A DNA stretch of 64,000 nt. Source: Choristoneura fumiferana. Taxonomy: Eukaryota; Arthropoda; Insecta; Lepidoptera; Tortricidae. Location of the stretch: positions 18,344,850 through 18,408,849 of the forward strand of contig NC_133479.1 of the NCBI RefSeq assembly GCF_025370935.1, written 5' to 3'. The first letter of the stretch is position 1, and every line of letters begins with the position of its first letter. Below the pieces are notes generated by a model that was given only the letters and a program-made list of their open reading frames with translations, made no database searches and was not told where the DNA came from. Below, in pieces: positions 21,041 through 31,984 of this stretch. A program made the translations under genes and the position numbers.

Positions 21041-22079
21041 TTGTATTTTCATTTAATTTTTATATTATATTAATATTCTATTTTTGAAAAATAATAGGTA
21101 TTATTTGTTACTTATAAGTGTTTTGAAATTTCAAGGTTATAGTTTGCCTACGGTTGGCCTAAATAAAGTGTAAAAATACGATAATCGCAAGAATATCAAA
21201 ACAAGTTCATTTAGATACGTGTAAAGTAAAAAGTCAAGTACCCCATTCTAAACACGCACGATAATGATAATTACTTTCATTCCTTAATAATTTATCATCA
21301 ATTCGAGCATTCGGCAATCATTAATCATTAATCACGGCGCAACACGGGAGCCACTTAATGATATAAATTTCTCGGGTCAATCCATCATCGGGCTTGTTTT
21401 TAATTGAATATGAAATGATTATTTTAAAATAGGCTACCCAACTTTCATCAAAGGAAGAAATAAATTAACAGGTTATTAATTGTAAATATTACTGTGTAGG
21501 TAGCTGAGACGTGGTAGCTTAGTGGTTTGACCTATGGTCTCTCAAACAGATGGTCGTGGGTTCACACCAGAACTTGAACTTCTAAAGTTATTCAGAACTG
21601 AAATTTACTATCAGGTTATCGGTGAATTACGAGTATAGCAGTGGGCTGTGACTTTACTTGACTATGTGTTTGGTGATCGAATGATATGAAATTTGGTGCT
21701 GATATGTAAATAGTAGAAGACATGTGGAAACTTGAATTTAGAAAGCTTCTTCATGAAAACATTTACTGTCCGTGTGATTGTTTTTCATCAACTGAACTAA
21801 TATTTAATACTACCTATTCGATGTTCTTGGTTTGTTGTTCTTTGAATGTTAACCTCAATATTTTTTTACTCTGTGAATCAATGTTTTTTAATGAATATAA
21901 ATGTTTATGTAAATGTCTCTCTCTCTCTCAATTCGACCTCGTTTGGGCTACTTTTTATCCTCAGAAAGTGTGAAGTACAAAGTGTACAAAATGTACATCA
22001 GAACTAAACGGTCTTGTTTCACTGGCTCCTTTCTTTCACTGGTTTTGTTTAAGTATTTCTAAAATTCACAAAAAGCGTA
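21041..22079. other. Intergenic with SINE-head remnant
   Basis: A SINE head (gtggtagcttagtggtttgacctatgg, about 21505-21570) lacks its body. A short (CT)n run lies at 21917-21930. The ORF at 21722-21973 is cysteine- and phenylalanine-rich by chance composition; no domain. Confidence 0.4.
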
Positions 22080-22260
22080 TTCGCCCGTCTTTTAATCGGA
22101 CAACTAGGGAGTGGAATTTCCTGCCTACGTATGACTTTTTTGATCGCTACAATCTGGCAGTCTTCAAATCTAGAGTGAATGGTCATGTATCAGGCAAGCA
22201 TGCTTAGTTCACGTCATCGCCTACCATCTGGCGTGATTGTGGCCAAACACTAGCCTATTT
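22080..22260 (+). pseudogene. LINE ORF2 C-terminus remnant
   Basis: The frame reads RLFNRTTREWNFLPTY, then FFDRYNLAVFKSRVNGHV, then a stop. This is the 'W..LP......yn...FK.rv' ending typical of CR1/Jockey-like ORF2 proteins, as in the copy at 46855-47232. It is 5'-truncated and dead. Confidence 0.65.
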
Positions 22261-22267
22261 CTTTATT

Positions 22268-22608
22268 AAGAGCGTTTATACCTGTTGAGCTGGCAACGTT
22301 AATTTTTTGTTAGTTTTTGTCGAGTTATTCCATAAAAATTGAATGAAAATTAAAAATGTGGTCTCATAGAACTGTTCTTGTGTCTAGTTAATGTGTCTAC
22401 TCCAATAATTATTTGTGATAGACTTTTATATTCTTTAAAAACGAATAAAATTAATGGTTTAACAAAAGTCTTTTAAATGGTTTTAAAAAAATAAAAATAT
22501 TAAGCACAGTTCTATCAGACCACATTTTTAATTTTCATTCAATTTTTATGGAATCAACAAAAAAAACAAGAATGCAACGTTGCCAGCTCAGCTGGTATAA
22601 ATGCTCTT
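22268..22608. mobile_element. Foldback MITE, ~340 bp
   Basis: Arms of about 110-120 bp are inverted copies: 'aagagcgtttatacc...gagctggcaacgtt' pairs with 'aacgttgccagctc...ggtataaatgctctt', and 'ccataaaaattgaatgaaaat' pairs with its complement at about 22527-22551. Both ends abut TTAA (ttaagagc / gctcttaa), so the target may be TTAA. No coding capacity. Confidence 0.8.
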
Positions 22609-23048
22609 AAACAACATAAAAATCTCAAAACTTTGCCGAGGTAAAAAGAAAAAATAACAAACACTAGCTCTTTACAGCAGAGTAATGTGGCCGTAGAGAG
22701 TAGAGCCAGCGGTCTTATTATATCAACACATAACATGACAGGTCAATTTGTCAGAATCACTCAGAAATGCTACAAAAAGTAAACGAGCGAAACACTATTT
22801 CTATAATCACACCGGTTAGTGTCAAGTTATGAACAAATATCTATCAGATATATGATAAAACTGTTATAGACGTAAGTTTGTTTGTTTTAATGCAAGTCTT
22901 GAAAAACTTTAAGTCATCTTACGTACGATAAAGATGAATGTGAAGTATTTTTTTTTCGAAAACTAATAATTAAGAATGAAAAAAAAAACAGGTTATTAGT
23001 CGTCACAGGGATTGAAGTGCTGGCAGCTTTCTCCGACAAAGAATTAGC
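22609..23048. other. Intergenic, nothing recognised
   Basis: No coding region or repeat boundary identified. Confidence 0.35.
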
Positions 23049-23280
23049 TTAACTATTCAAAGAAGGAACAGCGGCATCCTCGACCGCACAACGGCCACAA
23101 AGTAGCGGTCGAGGTCGAAGGGACGACAGCACCCTCGTATGCTCTGGCCCTATACTACGAAGTGCACAATTCGAACTTCGTATCTTGCTGTCCCGCTGAC
23201 GCTTATATTGTTTAATACGAGAGTGAGAGGGACCGGGCGACTCAAACTTCAATTTTCGAACTTCGTTAGCCCCCAGCTCC
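23049..23280. repeat. GC-richer interspersed repeat
   Basis: A stretch of higher GC with 'tacgagagtgagagggaccgggcgac' and 'cgaacttcgttagcccc', related to the fragment at 16125-16260. Direct and inverted 'cgaacttcg' motifs recur. The minus-strand ORF here is by-product. Confidence 0.4.
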
Positions 23281-24284
23281 TTTTGCGTAATCTGGGTTTA
23301 AGATGCCAAGCGCGCTAAATCGAAGTTGGTGATATTCTGAACATTATTAAGATTGTTTAGTCCTGATCTACTGACCTGGAATTCCCATGGAAATTAAATT
23401 TAAATTCGGATCGAATGATTTACGCGTGCGAAGCCGACAGATAAATACTAGTACATTAAGTAGACATGTTGTCATAATTGCTGTATTTATAGAAAACTTT
23501 AGCAGTTAACTTTTTTAATAATTGTAAGTGTGACGGAATTTAACAGCATTCATATGAACTACTTGACTTGTAGCCTAAGATCCGATCGTGAAACTCTGCA
23601 CCTGTATGTTCATATTTTGTTATTTGGTCTACATATTTAGATCTGTATGTTTCCAATGGCACCTCGTCTGCTTTCATAACAATTGTCTTCTATAGAAAAA
23701 ATACCGTTGTGGCAAGATTTAGCCAGGCAGCCTTACGTCTTTGTAATCATGATGCGGTTTAATCTTGGGGTACTATAGTGCTCCCGCCAAGACGACAAAT
23801 CTTAAATAAAAGATGCCATGTTTCGTTAAAAACACACAATTGTAGATTGTAAAAAATTGTAATTTGGTATAACTGTCGTCTTTCCTTCCCCTTTTTTACG
23901 GCGTCTGTAACGGCGAAAAAATACAGTGAGTGTTAATGGTGCTATTTTTTTATAAATCCTTCAGAAATTGCCATCCAGTCGAATAAAAAAAAAACCTAGC
24001 CTTTACCAAACTGAAAATCGAACAACGGGATCATAGACTACAAGTTCCTTTTGTGACAGCTACTTTGGTGCTGATAGTTTCTGTTGAATAATTTATTCTG
24101 CTATATTTCTCTTCAATCCGTCTTTAGATGGAGTATGATTCCATATAGGACGACGCTGAGTTGATAAGTGGTTGAGACAAACTTGGCAAATCTGACATAA
24201 TTGTATGTAACTGTACTAAAGAAGCATAAAACATGAACTAATGTGGCTCATTTACTTTGCTTGTCATTACTTTGCCGTCGGGGT
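23281..24284. other. Intergenic, nothing firm
   Basis: No gene. 'ccatccagtcgaataaaaaa' near 23971 is a LINE-tail remnant. Confidence 0.35.
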
Positions 24285-24853
24285 CTGCCTTTTCGCAGAA
24301 TTATTCTTTGCCAAATGTTTCATTTTCCGTTTCATTTCCCAACTCTTAATTTATGGGCGGTGGTGATCTCTTACCATCAGGGGACCCACTTGCTCGTTTG
24401 CCATCCAGTGAAATAAAAATAAAAATTAAAAATCTCCGAAATCAAAAATTTTTCTCAGTATATTTTCTTATGCATAAGCGTAAAAGACAACGAAATTACA
24501 TTGAAAATAAAATGATTTGCGGTGAAGGAAAACATCGTGAGAAAACCTGTACAAACCTGCGAAGCAATTCAATGGTGCGTGTGAAGTTCCCAATCCGCAC
24601 TGGGCCCGCGTGGGAACTATGGCCCAAGCCCTTTTGTTCTGAGAGGAGGCCTGTGCCCAGCAGTGGGACGTATATAGGCTGGGATGGAAGCATAAAAGAC
24701 AGAAGAAAAACACACACACAGAAGAAGAAGATAGAAGACAGAAGGTTAGGTTAGGTTGGTTTTATGAAAGTTCCGAAAAGATATGGTTTCAGAGAAAATC
24801 GTGAGTTGGGAAATTAAACATTTGGGAAACGTATGCTGGGAAAAGGCAGAGAA
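24285..24853. mobile_element. TIR element containing a LINE tail and a SINE
   Basis: Terminal segments 24285-24345 (tctgccttttcgcagaa...caaatgtttcat...tttcccaactctt) and 24800-24853 are diverged inverted repeats of about 50 bp. Between them lie a LINE tail (about 24352-24430) and a 5'-truncated plus-strand SINE (24515-24690), plus a short GGTTA run at 24744-24755. Confidence 0.6.
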
Positions 24854-24889
24854 CCCTTTGCCTCATATTATGCCACTACTAGATTTTAC

Positions 24890-25445
24890 CGCCGCTTTGC
24901 ACACGTAACCCATTAGATCCGGCAGTTGGATGAAATTTCGGGATTTTACTAAATTTGTGTGGGAATTCCCTAAAATTATCATATTGGATATTATTCATTT
25001 TGCACCTTTAATGAGACACCCGTGCCAAATTTCACGTCTCTAGCAGTTGAAATTATGGGATTTTAGTCCGATACCGTAGGATTGGAGACCGATCCGACAT
25101 ACCGATTGGATCCGAGTGGAGACCGCGGATCGGCAAGCGCAGCGTAGGACGTCCACCAACGTGATGGACGGATGACCTGGTTAAAGCCGCGGGTTCACGG
25201 TGGATGCAGGCCGCTGCAACCGAAGCGACTGGAGGTCTATCGGGGAGGCCTATGTCCAACAGTGGACGTCTTACGGCTGAGATGATGATGATGATGACCG
25301 TAGGAATATTGGTACAAAAAGTAGCCTATGTGTTGTTCCAGATGTTCAGCCATATTTCAGCCAAACCCGTCCAATCGTTTTAGTCTGAAGGGACTTACAA
25401 ACATTCACACACGCACACACATACTCACAAACTATCGCATTTATA
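24890..25445 (+). repeat. Composite interspersed repeat, interrupted
   Basis: A diverged copy of the 9485-10130 family (gctttgcacacgtaac, ggaattccctaaaatt, aaaaagtagcctatgtgttgttcc, end tcgcatttataatattagtagga). It is split by a LINE tail at 25082-25296. Confidence 0.7.
25073..25305 (+). mobile_element. RTE-like LINE tail nested in a repeat, 9-bp TSD
   Basis: The insert encodes the LINE motif RPPTxWTDDLVKAAGSRWMQ, then degenerates, and ends in (GAT)n. Direct repeats accgtagga at 25073-25081 and 25297-25305 flank it. Removing the insert gives back the uninterrupted repeat consensus (accgtaggaatattgg). Confidence 0.85.
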
Positions 25446-25465
25446 ATATTAGTAGGAAATCTATT

Positions 25466-25795
25466 TATTATCATCATCCCAGCCTATATACGTCCCACTG
25501 GGCACAGGCCTTCTCTCAGAATGAGAGGGCTTGGGCAGTAGTTCCTTGGGCAGTGGTTCAATAGTTGGGCAGTAGCGGATTGGAAACTTCACACACACCA
25601 TTGAATTGCGTCGCAGGGTTGTGCAGGTTTCCTCACGATGTTTTCCTTCACCGTAAATCTCGCGGTAAATTTCAAATGAAATTCTGTTCATGAATTTCGA
25701 AAAAGTCAGAGGTGCGAGCCGGGGTTTGAACCCACTATACTCTGCTTGAGAGTCCATAGGTTAAACCACTCGGCAACCACGGCTTGTCGGCCACC
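25466..25795 (-). mobile_element. SINE, nearly full length
   Basis: Tail, body, box B (gggtttgaaccc) and a diverged head (ataggttaaaccactcggcaaccacgg) of the main SINE family in minus orientation. A short internal duplication ('gggcagtagttccttgggcagtggttc') disrupts the body. A second partial head copy follows (tcggccaccacggct). Confidence 0.75.
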
Positions 25796-25827
25796 ACGGC
25801 TCCATCCATTTATATTCGTATTATATT

Positions 25828-26815
25828 CTCACTAATATTATAAATGCGAAAAATCTCTGCCTGTTTGTTGAGTCTACATTATTAAACCACTGATCCGATT
25901 TAGATGAAATTTGGTATGGATATGTCGGCGGCCGATCGTAAAATTCGCCAGATCACGAAATTCCTAGGCATATCGTGAAACGCCGCCATTTCATGATATG
26001 CCTAAACGTTGGCCAGGCATATCACGATGTGCCTGAGAAATAATACGGCAGATCGATTAGAGCAACGCATTCGTCGATATTCCTAGCTCCATACCGGGCA
26101 CATCGTAAAATAGTTTCTTTTTTGGCCACTGGTGGCGCTGCGTATGCAATGGCGGCCGTGACCAGCTGACCGGCCGTGCTTGTTTAGCGCGTGAAAAATG
26201 TCGGCGTCGCAACAAAATGATCTTTAAACCGAAAATAGTGATTGAATTCAAAATAGAAGTGCAAAGGAAGCTTTTGAACATCAGCTCCGTTCTTTTTATG
26301 TGAATCAAACGGATTCTGTGCACAATGTGAAAAAACCATGCACGTCTGCCCGTATTTTAGAGGTTAGTTTTTTGTTGATAAATAAAGTATTCACTAGTTG
26401 TTATTTATTTATATAGAAAATTTAGGTACGACGAGCGAAGCGAGGAGTGGTTAGTATTAATTGTGATCACGACGCACGAGCCGAGCGAGCGAAGCGAGCG
26501 TGCCGCGGCAGCGGCCGGCGAAGTGCCAGAACCGATATGGCGGCGTTTCATGATACGCCTAGGAATTTCATGATCTGCCTAAACTGGCCAAATCATGAAA
26601 TGGCGGCGCTTCATGATATGCCTAGGAATTTCATGATCTGCCTAAACGTCACTAGGCAAATCGCTAAACAGTGAGTTTTGAACGATATGGCGTATGTCCT
26701 TTAGCCAATTCATGAAATGGCGGCATTTCACGATATGCCTAGGAATTTCGTGATCTGGCGGATTTTACGATCGGCCGCCGACAGATACATTTTGAGATCC
26801 TGAAGGGTTGTAAAG
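25828..26815. repeat. Interspersed repeat hosting a TIR transposon
   Basis: 'actaatattataaatgcgaa...gatgaaatttggtatggata' (25828-25922) continues as 'gatacattttgagatcctga' (26784 onward). It is the start, in reverse orientation, of a repeat family also seen at 53013-53520, interrupted by the element below. Confidence 0.65.
25923..26783. mobile_element. 861-bp TIR DNA transposon, GATA TSD
   Basis: Terminal inverted repeats of about 85 bp (TGTCGGCGGCCGATCGTAAA ... with ccgccagatcacgaaattcc inward) match at both ends with few differences. The 4-bp repeat GATA flanks at 25919-25922 and 26784-26787. Inside, 'cctaggcatatcgtgaaa'-type sub-repeats occur several times in both orientations, and the body is GC-rich with 'gcgagcgaagcgagcg'. 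A short plus-strand frame near 26255-26375 (AKEAFEHQLRSFYVNQTDS) is unrecognised. No transposase is evident. Confidence 0.85.
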
Positions 26816-27311
26816 TTTCCGCAGATTATAATCATGCAATCCTGGTTTCCCACTAAAGCTAACACCAATCATCACTGGTGTTCCAATTAGTTTTCATTAC
26901 ACAAAAAGCCATACAGCCCATACACTCCATTACGCCCCCGCCGCGCCATACAAGGCTATTCTTATCTTCATCAGTATCATGACATGATGAGTTTTAACAC
27001 TTCCGTTGTAGAACTCATAAATACTAATGTTTGATGGGAGCGGTAGCTTTGACTTTAATTAAGGCTTTCTAGTTTTAAATTTTCATTAGGAAAGGCAGTT
27101 TCTGCAATTTATTTGCTCCGTTAAAAGACTGCTATAAAATAACCCGTGGTAACCTATTAAGAATATAATGGGTTCGAGTCAGCGCTCGCAATTCTAAGTT
27201 TTTTAGAAGTTATGATATAACTTGCTTTGTTTTAGATTTCTGTTAACTATGAGGGAATATTAATTTAGGTCAAATTAATTAATTTCTCACAGATACTAAG
27301 TCTGGCAGTTA
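26816..27311. other. Intergenic, nothing recognised
   Basis: No gene or clear element. Confidence 0.35.
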
Positions 27312-27770
27312 AAAAGGTGACCATTTTTAGGGTTCTGGGGCCAAATTGGCCCTATATTATGAGGTATCGTTGGATAGGTCTTTTAAAACCATTAGGGGTT
27401 TGCTAAGACGATTTTTCGATTCATTGTTTTTTTTGCGAAATATTCAACTTTAAAGTGCAAATTTTCATTAAAATCAAGCGTCCCGGACTATAAAATCTAA
27501 ACAGGTCGGAGGAAAAATTTGAAAAAATTTAGGATGGTAGTAAGTATATCAAACTTTTAAGGAAAACTATAACGGCTAAGTTTGCTTGAGAATTATTAGT
27601 AGTTTTACTCTTAAATAGCAGCCTAAGGTATAAAATATACCTAAACTTGGAAGATTCCGTATAAAATACGAAATCCTTAGAAAAATGTTACTTAATTTTT
27701 TCGTAATGGCTACGGAACCCTATCTTGGGCGTGTTCGACACGTTCTTGGCCGGTTTGTTTTAAATCGTGC
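27312..27770 (+). repeat. Interspersed repeat of the 'ggttccgtagcc' family
   Basis: It begins near 'ttagggttctggggccaaattgg' and ends 'taatggctacggaaccctat', 'gggcgtgttcgacacg', 'cttggccggttt'. The same end occurs at 49265-49345. The family is common in Lepidoptera; no ORF. Confidence 0.65.
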
Positions 27771-27861
27771 ATTAACACCTTGATAGGTCTTTGAAGTATG
27801 AAGTATTTTGAATTTTTACAACTCATAGAATTCAGGGAAAAAGCTAACTAAACTCGCTAGT

Positions 27862-28190
27862 TTAGTTAAAGTGAAAGTAAGATTCATCGCTAGCACCACT
27901 CGGAGAGCTGGGGCTGCAGCCGAACAAGCGCAAATAATAAAGTCCAGAAAGTACTCACAGCTATGCGCTAATTACGAATTTGTTGCACTGGCTGTGGAGA
28001 CTGGGCCCGTGGTCGTCCCAAACAAAGAAACTGTGCAAGGAGTTGTCCACAAGGTTGGTCCATGTCACTGGTGATCTCAGGGCTGGCTCCTACTTTGCCC
28101 AACGGCTAAGTCTCGCGATCCAGCGTGGCAATGCTGCCAGTATCCTGGGATCCTTGCCGCGGGTCAACTGCGATAGTTTGTATTTTTAAA
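27862..28190 (+). pseudogene. Non-LTR retrotransposon ORF C-terminus, frameshifted
   Basis: Two overlapping frames give RRAGAAAEQAQIIKSRKY and then LGPWSSQTKKLCKELSTR...AQRLSLAIQRGNAASILGSL before a stop. This 'YxF.Pva.ET.GpW...QRlSiAiQrGNAasv.g' pattern is the C-terminal segment of a reverse-transcriptase ORF widespread in invertebrate LINE-like elements. A frameshift near 27985-28000 and 5' truncation make it a remnant. An AT-rich 3' region with aataaa (28344) follows. Confidence 0.75.
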
Positions 28191-28834
28191 TAAGTTTTAT
28201 TCTCCTACTTTTTTATTAATATTTGTAACTTAATGTGTTAAATTTTTAGTTGCTATTTTTTCAGTTTAGTTATTATGTATATACTGTGTTAGTTTAGGTT
28301 AGGATAGTTTTTACTTCAATTGTACCATTTAATGCGTTTGTTTAAATAAACTTTCACTTGGATTTTTATTTTGAGTAAATATATGAAATTAATGAACGCT
28401 TTTCAATAAAGCCTTTCTTTTTGTTGCTTATTTTTTTTTCAAAATTGCACATTTGCGAAGCCAGGGCCTCTAGTTCGTATATAAAGTAAAGCTAGCACAT
28501 CTTTTAAAAATTAAAAAGCATTATTGACTCGAGAAGCTCTAGGAATAACCAGAATTAATTATAATATTCCACCAACTTGCATTAAAACGTCGTCAAAATA
28601 AAGTGGAATGAATCGAATTACATTACGTGGGTGGTTATGAATGGAACAACCTTGAATGGATTATCTCTTATCAGATCTCCGCCATATTTCTTGTTTACGT
28701 TAGGTCAGTTTTTATGGAGATCTCGTGGCATGATAAACTAACGGGAAGTTATAATCCTATGCGGAGGGTTCTATTGCTAAATTATTTCTTACTAGAGTTT
28801 ACTATTATCTGGTAGTTACAATTGCAATTCCGGG
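28191..28834. other. LINE 3' UTR, then unrecognised sequence
   Basis: About 28191-28400 is probably the 3' UTR of the preceding LINE remnant. The rest holds nothing recognisable. Confidence 0.4.
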
Positions 28835-29247
28835 ATTTTGCAAAATTTTCCTGGAAATTCCCAAAATTTATATCGTGGTTTTCAACAAGGTTTTGTTGAG
28901 AACAGGTTGTCCAAAATTTCAAGACTCTACACTCAGCGGTAGCATTTTGAAAATTTTATCCCTATCCCGTGGGAACATCGGGTTAAAAAGTAGCCTATGT
29001 GTTATTCCAGACGTGCAGCTACCAACATACCAAATTTCATGACTCTAAGCACAGCGGTTGTTATTTCGAGATTTTATCCCTATCCCGTGAGAATATCGGG
29101 ATAAAAAGTAGTCTATGTGTTATTTCAGACGTCCAGCTATCTACGTACCAAATTTCATCTAAATGCGTCCATCCGTTTTAGCGTGAAGGAGTAACAAACA
29201 AACACACACGCACACACACAAACTTTCGCATTTATAATATTAGTAAG
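28835..29247 (+). repeat. Composite interspersed repeat
   Basis: A copy of the 9485-10130 family with three internal units, ending 'tcgcatttataatattagtaag'. Copy B of the large duplication starts inside the corresponding repeat, right after the assembly gap. Confidence 0.7.
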
Positions 29248-29255
29248 AATTCGTT

Positions 29256-29560
29256 TACATCATCATCATCATCATCAGCTGGAAGGCGTCCACTGCTGGA
29301 CAAAGGCCTCCCCCTTAGAACGCCATAATGAACGACAACTCGCCACTTGCATCCACCGGTTTCCCGCTACTCTCACGATGTCGTCAGTCCACCTGGTTCG
29401 TTCGCAGCGTTCAATTCGTTTACAGCTACTATGCAATTTACGTTTAGGTACATTAATAAAGAATTCATCGTCGACTCTGGCAGTCCACTGCTGGACATAG
29501 GCCTCTTCCAATAAGCGCTATTGCACCCTGTCCTCGACTCGACGCATCCAGCTTCCAGCC
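29256..29560 (-). mobile_element. Two RTE-like LINE tails in tandem (copy A)
   Basis: On the minus strand, 29256-29400 encodes TRWTDDIVRVAGNRWMQVAS...FVQQW with a (CAT)n end, and about 29475-29545 is a second, related tail (cagtccactgctggacatag). In copy B the second tail keeps its 'atcatcagc' end, lost here. Confidence 0.75.
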
Positions 29561-31084
29561 CTTTGCAGCTAATAAATATACTATACATACTTGCATCGCC
29601 ATCCAATTTTATATTTACACCAAATTCTAAGTTAATCCGATCACTAGAAGTGGTTTGAATTCGATCTTAGGGCCAGTTAATAAAAGTTTACAAAAAGTGT
29701 AAAGCTACCACATTTTGAAAGTTAAAACTACTATAACACATAGTTAAACGAAATGGAAGCAGAAGAAAGAAGAAAATACATTTATTCAACACCCCGGCGC
29801 TGATTTTCAGCCAGCACCGTCGGTGACCCTATAGCAAAAGGAATGTGGAATCCCAAAGTAGTATAAACAGTAGATAGAAAGGTGTTGATAATTCGATTAA
29901 AATGTTAAATGTCAACCGTATCGGATTTCAAGTTTATCGAAAGTAGTTAAAATTAATAAACTTGTAAACAAACCACTAAATAATCTACTTGTGTCATTTT
30001 TTTTTGTTTATCTTGTTTTGAATACATACATCTTAGATATACCTATCTATTTTTTAAGTGCCAAGTTCTGTTGTTATCGTAGAAATTGAAACTAACATCA
30101 TGGTTTTGTTTTTCTCAATCTATAAATACCCACTCACATGGTTACTTTACATTTTTAAGAGCCTTTCCAAACCGCGTTTTTTAAACGCACCGTCATTGCG
30201 TGTTTTATAAATGCGCGTTGACAAGGTGTTTTCTTTTCGTAGTATCGCGCTTGTATCGATACAAACGTGCGTCGACGGCGCGTTTAAAACCGCAGTGTAA
30301 AAGTACCTTAATTTTAAATTCGTAAAGCAATTCTTAATTAAGCTTTGCTCTGTTTGATCTTTCCTAGATTCATAATATACTCATGTGTGCTGCTTCGGGG
30401 GTCAGATCTCCTCTCAGATTGAGAGGGCTTGGTATGTATGTAGTTCTTCAACAGCTCAAGTGATAATCTATAGTCATAACACACACTACATCGCTGGTGT
30501 GTCTATAGGTTTTTTAACAATGTTTTTCTACGATCCTCTGCTTGATAGACCATATAATATATAATGTATCACTATGAGGCTACCAAGGCTTCTTTTAGAT
30601 TATTATTTTGCTAATTTTCTCTGCAAACCTCATTTACTTCTCTTTACAAAAAATCTATATTAATTAGTATAAAAAAATACTTTTCTGATGGTGGGTAATA
30701 ATGTACAATTATATTCGCCAATATGGAATTGATTTCTTTTTAAAGAGTGCTGTCCGTCGCCCGCAGCTCCACGTAATCGACTAAGGAACTTTCATCGATA
30801 CATTTAAATCGATTCTCGCCCAAAACTTGGTATTAACCTTAATGTAGCTTGATGACCGTCCGTTGTCTGATTTGGTTTGATCTTCTTGGGACTTTGGAAG
30901 ACATAATGTTAGATGAGATTTCTGAGAGTGACAGTAGTGTGGCGGTTGCAGGGAATGAAAGAAAGAAGAAAGAAAATGTTAATTCGGCATATGAACAGAG
31001 TAACAAGATAGAAAAAGGTACACAAGTCAAGGTCAGTCAATCTATCGGTTACGTTACTCTTTTATATTAGAAGATAGTGAGTCC
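29561..31084. other. Copy A, no gene supported
   Basis: Contains 'gaaaatacatttattcaacaccccgg' (LINE-type tail, 29770), a diverged SINE-like patch at about 30395-30570, and an ORF at 30849-31070 (73 codons, with LEDIMLDEISESDSSVAVAG and a lysine-rich stretch). That ORF is open in copy B too with two residue changes, but the neighbouring non-coding DNA is equally conserved, so no selection is shown. Confidence 0.4.
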
Positions 31085-31094
31085 ACGAGATGCG

Positions 31095-31200
31095 AGAGCC
31101 GTCGGCTCACGTTGAATCCGTGCCGCTTCCAACCGAAGCATGCTAGTCTACGGGGGAACCCTATGTACATAAGTGGAAGTCCTCAGGCTGATATGATGAA
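31095..31200 (+). mobile_element. Degenerate LINE tail (copy A)
   Basis: 'cgtgccgcttccaaccgaagcatgctagtctacgggggaaccctatgt' followed by 'gtcctcaggctgatatgatga' is a decayed RTE-like tail. The counterpart is at about 59035-59135. Confidence 0.55.
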
Positions 31201-31498
31201 CAGACAGGTGCAGAGTTTCACACATGCCAACTAGTTCCCATAAATGATGACGATGATGATGAGTATCAAGTGGAATGGAGCATTTTTTAACCGTCTCACT
31301 CGATATTCGTCACAGAGCACTGATACAAGTCATCGACGATATCATTACGACGTGATATTGTAACTGAAACATTGAATGCCTTTGTATTGGGCCCATTACC
31401 TTATTGCCGGGTACGAGCCCTGTTTAATTTCAATTAAGTACTCTCGTTTCGGAAATTTTGATACAGGCTGTTTTTTTTACAAATGTGCAAACTGATAA

Positions 31499-31920
31499 TG
31501 AGGGCTATCGTTTTTTGTCTCACTAAATGGCGCACTGTTGCGTGAGGTTTTTAAGTATGGCTTTCAAATTCTGTTTTTACGGGTGTGAAAACAAAGTTTA
31601 GATTAAAATCATATTTAATACACCTTAAAACCGTACCATAAAAATATCGAGCATGCCACAGTGTTGCATAGTCCCCGTTTTGTTCGGAAAAAAGGGAGGA
31701 CAAAGGTTTTCGAAAGACAAAACTGTCTCAAAACACAGACATTCATTGCCCCGGAACGCATATTTGTCATAATTAATTTCAGATATTGCAAAATATTTCC
31801 AAAATTATTCTAATTATAAATAAATCCGCGTAACTCACCCAAAAACTATGAGATTTGACATTTCGGAAACCTCACGCTACACTAGCGCCTCTAGTGGCGA
31901 ATCCATACCCATAGCCCTCA
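31499..31920. mobile_element. 422-bp TIR element, absent from copy B
   Basis: Ends TGAGGGCTAT and ATAGCCCTCA are inverted repeats. Copy B (59435-59445 region) reads straight through 'gataattgaac', so the boundaries are seen directly. No clear TSD is left; the join is between 'a' and 't'. No long ORF. Confidence 0.8.
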
Positions 31921-31984
31921 TTGAACAATTTAGGTAGGACTCATTGTACCCGAAAGTTATTAAAATCATGAAGTCAAATCAAAA

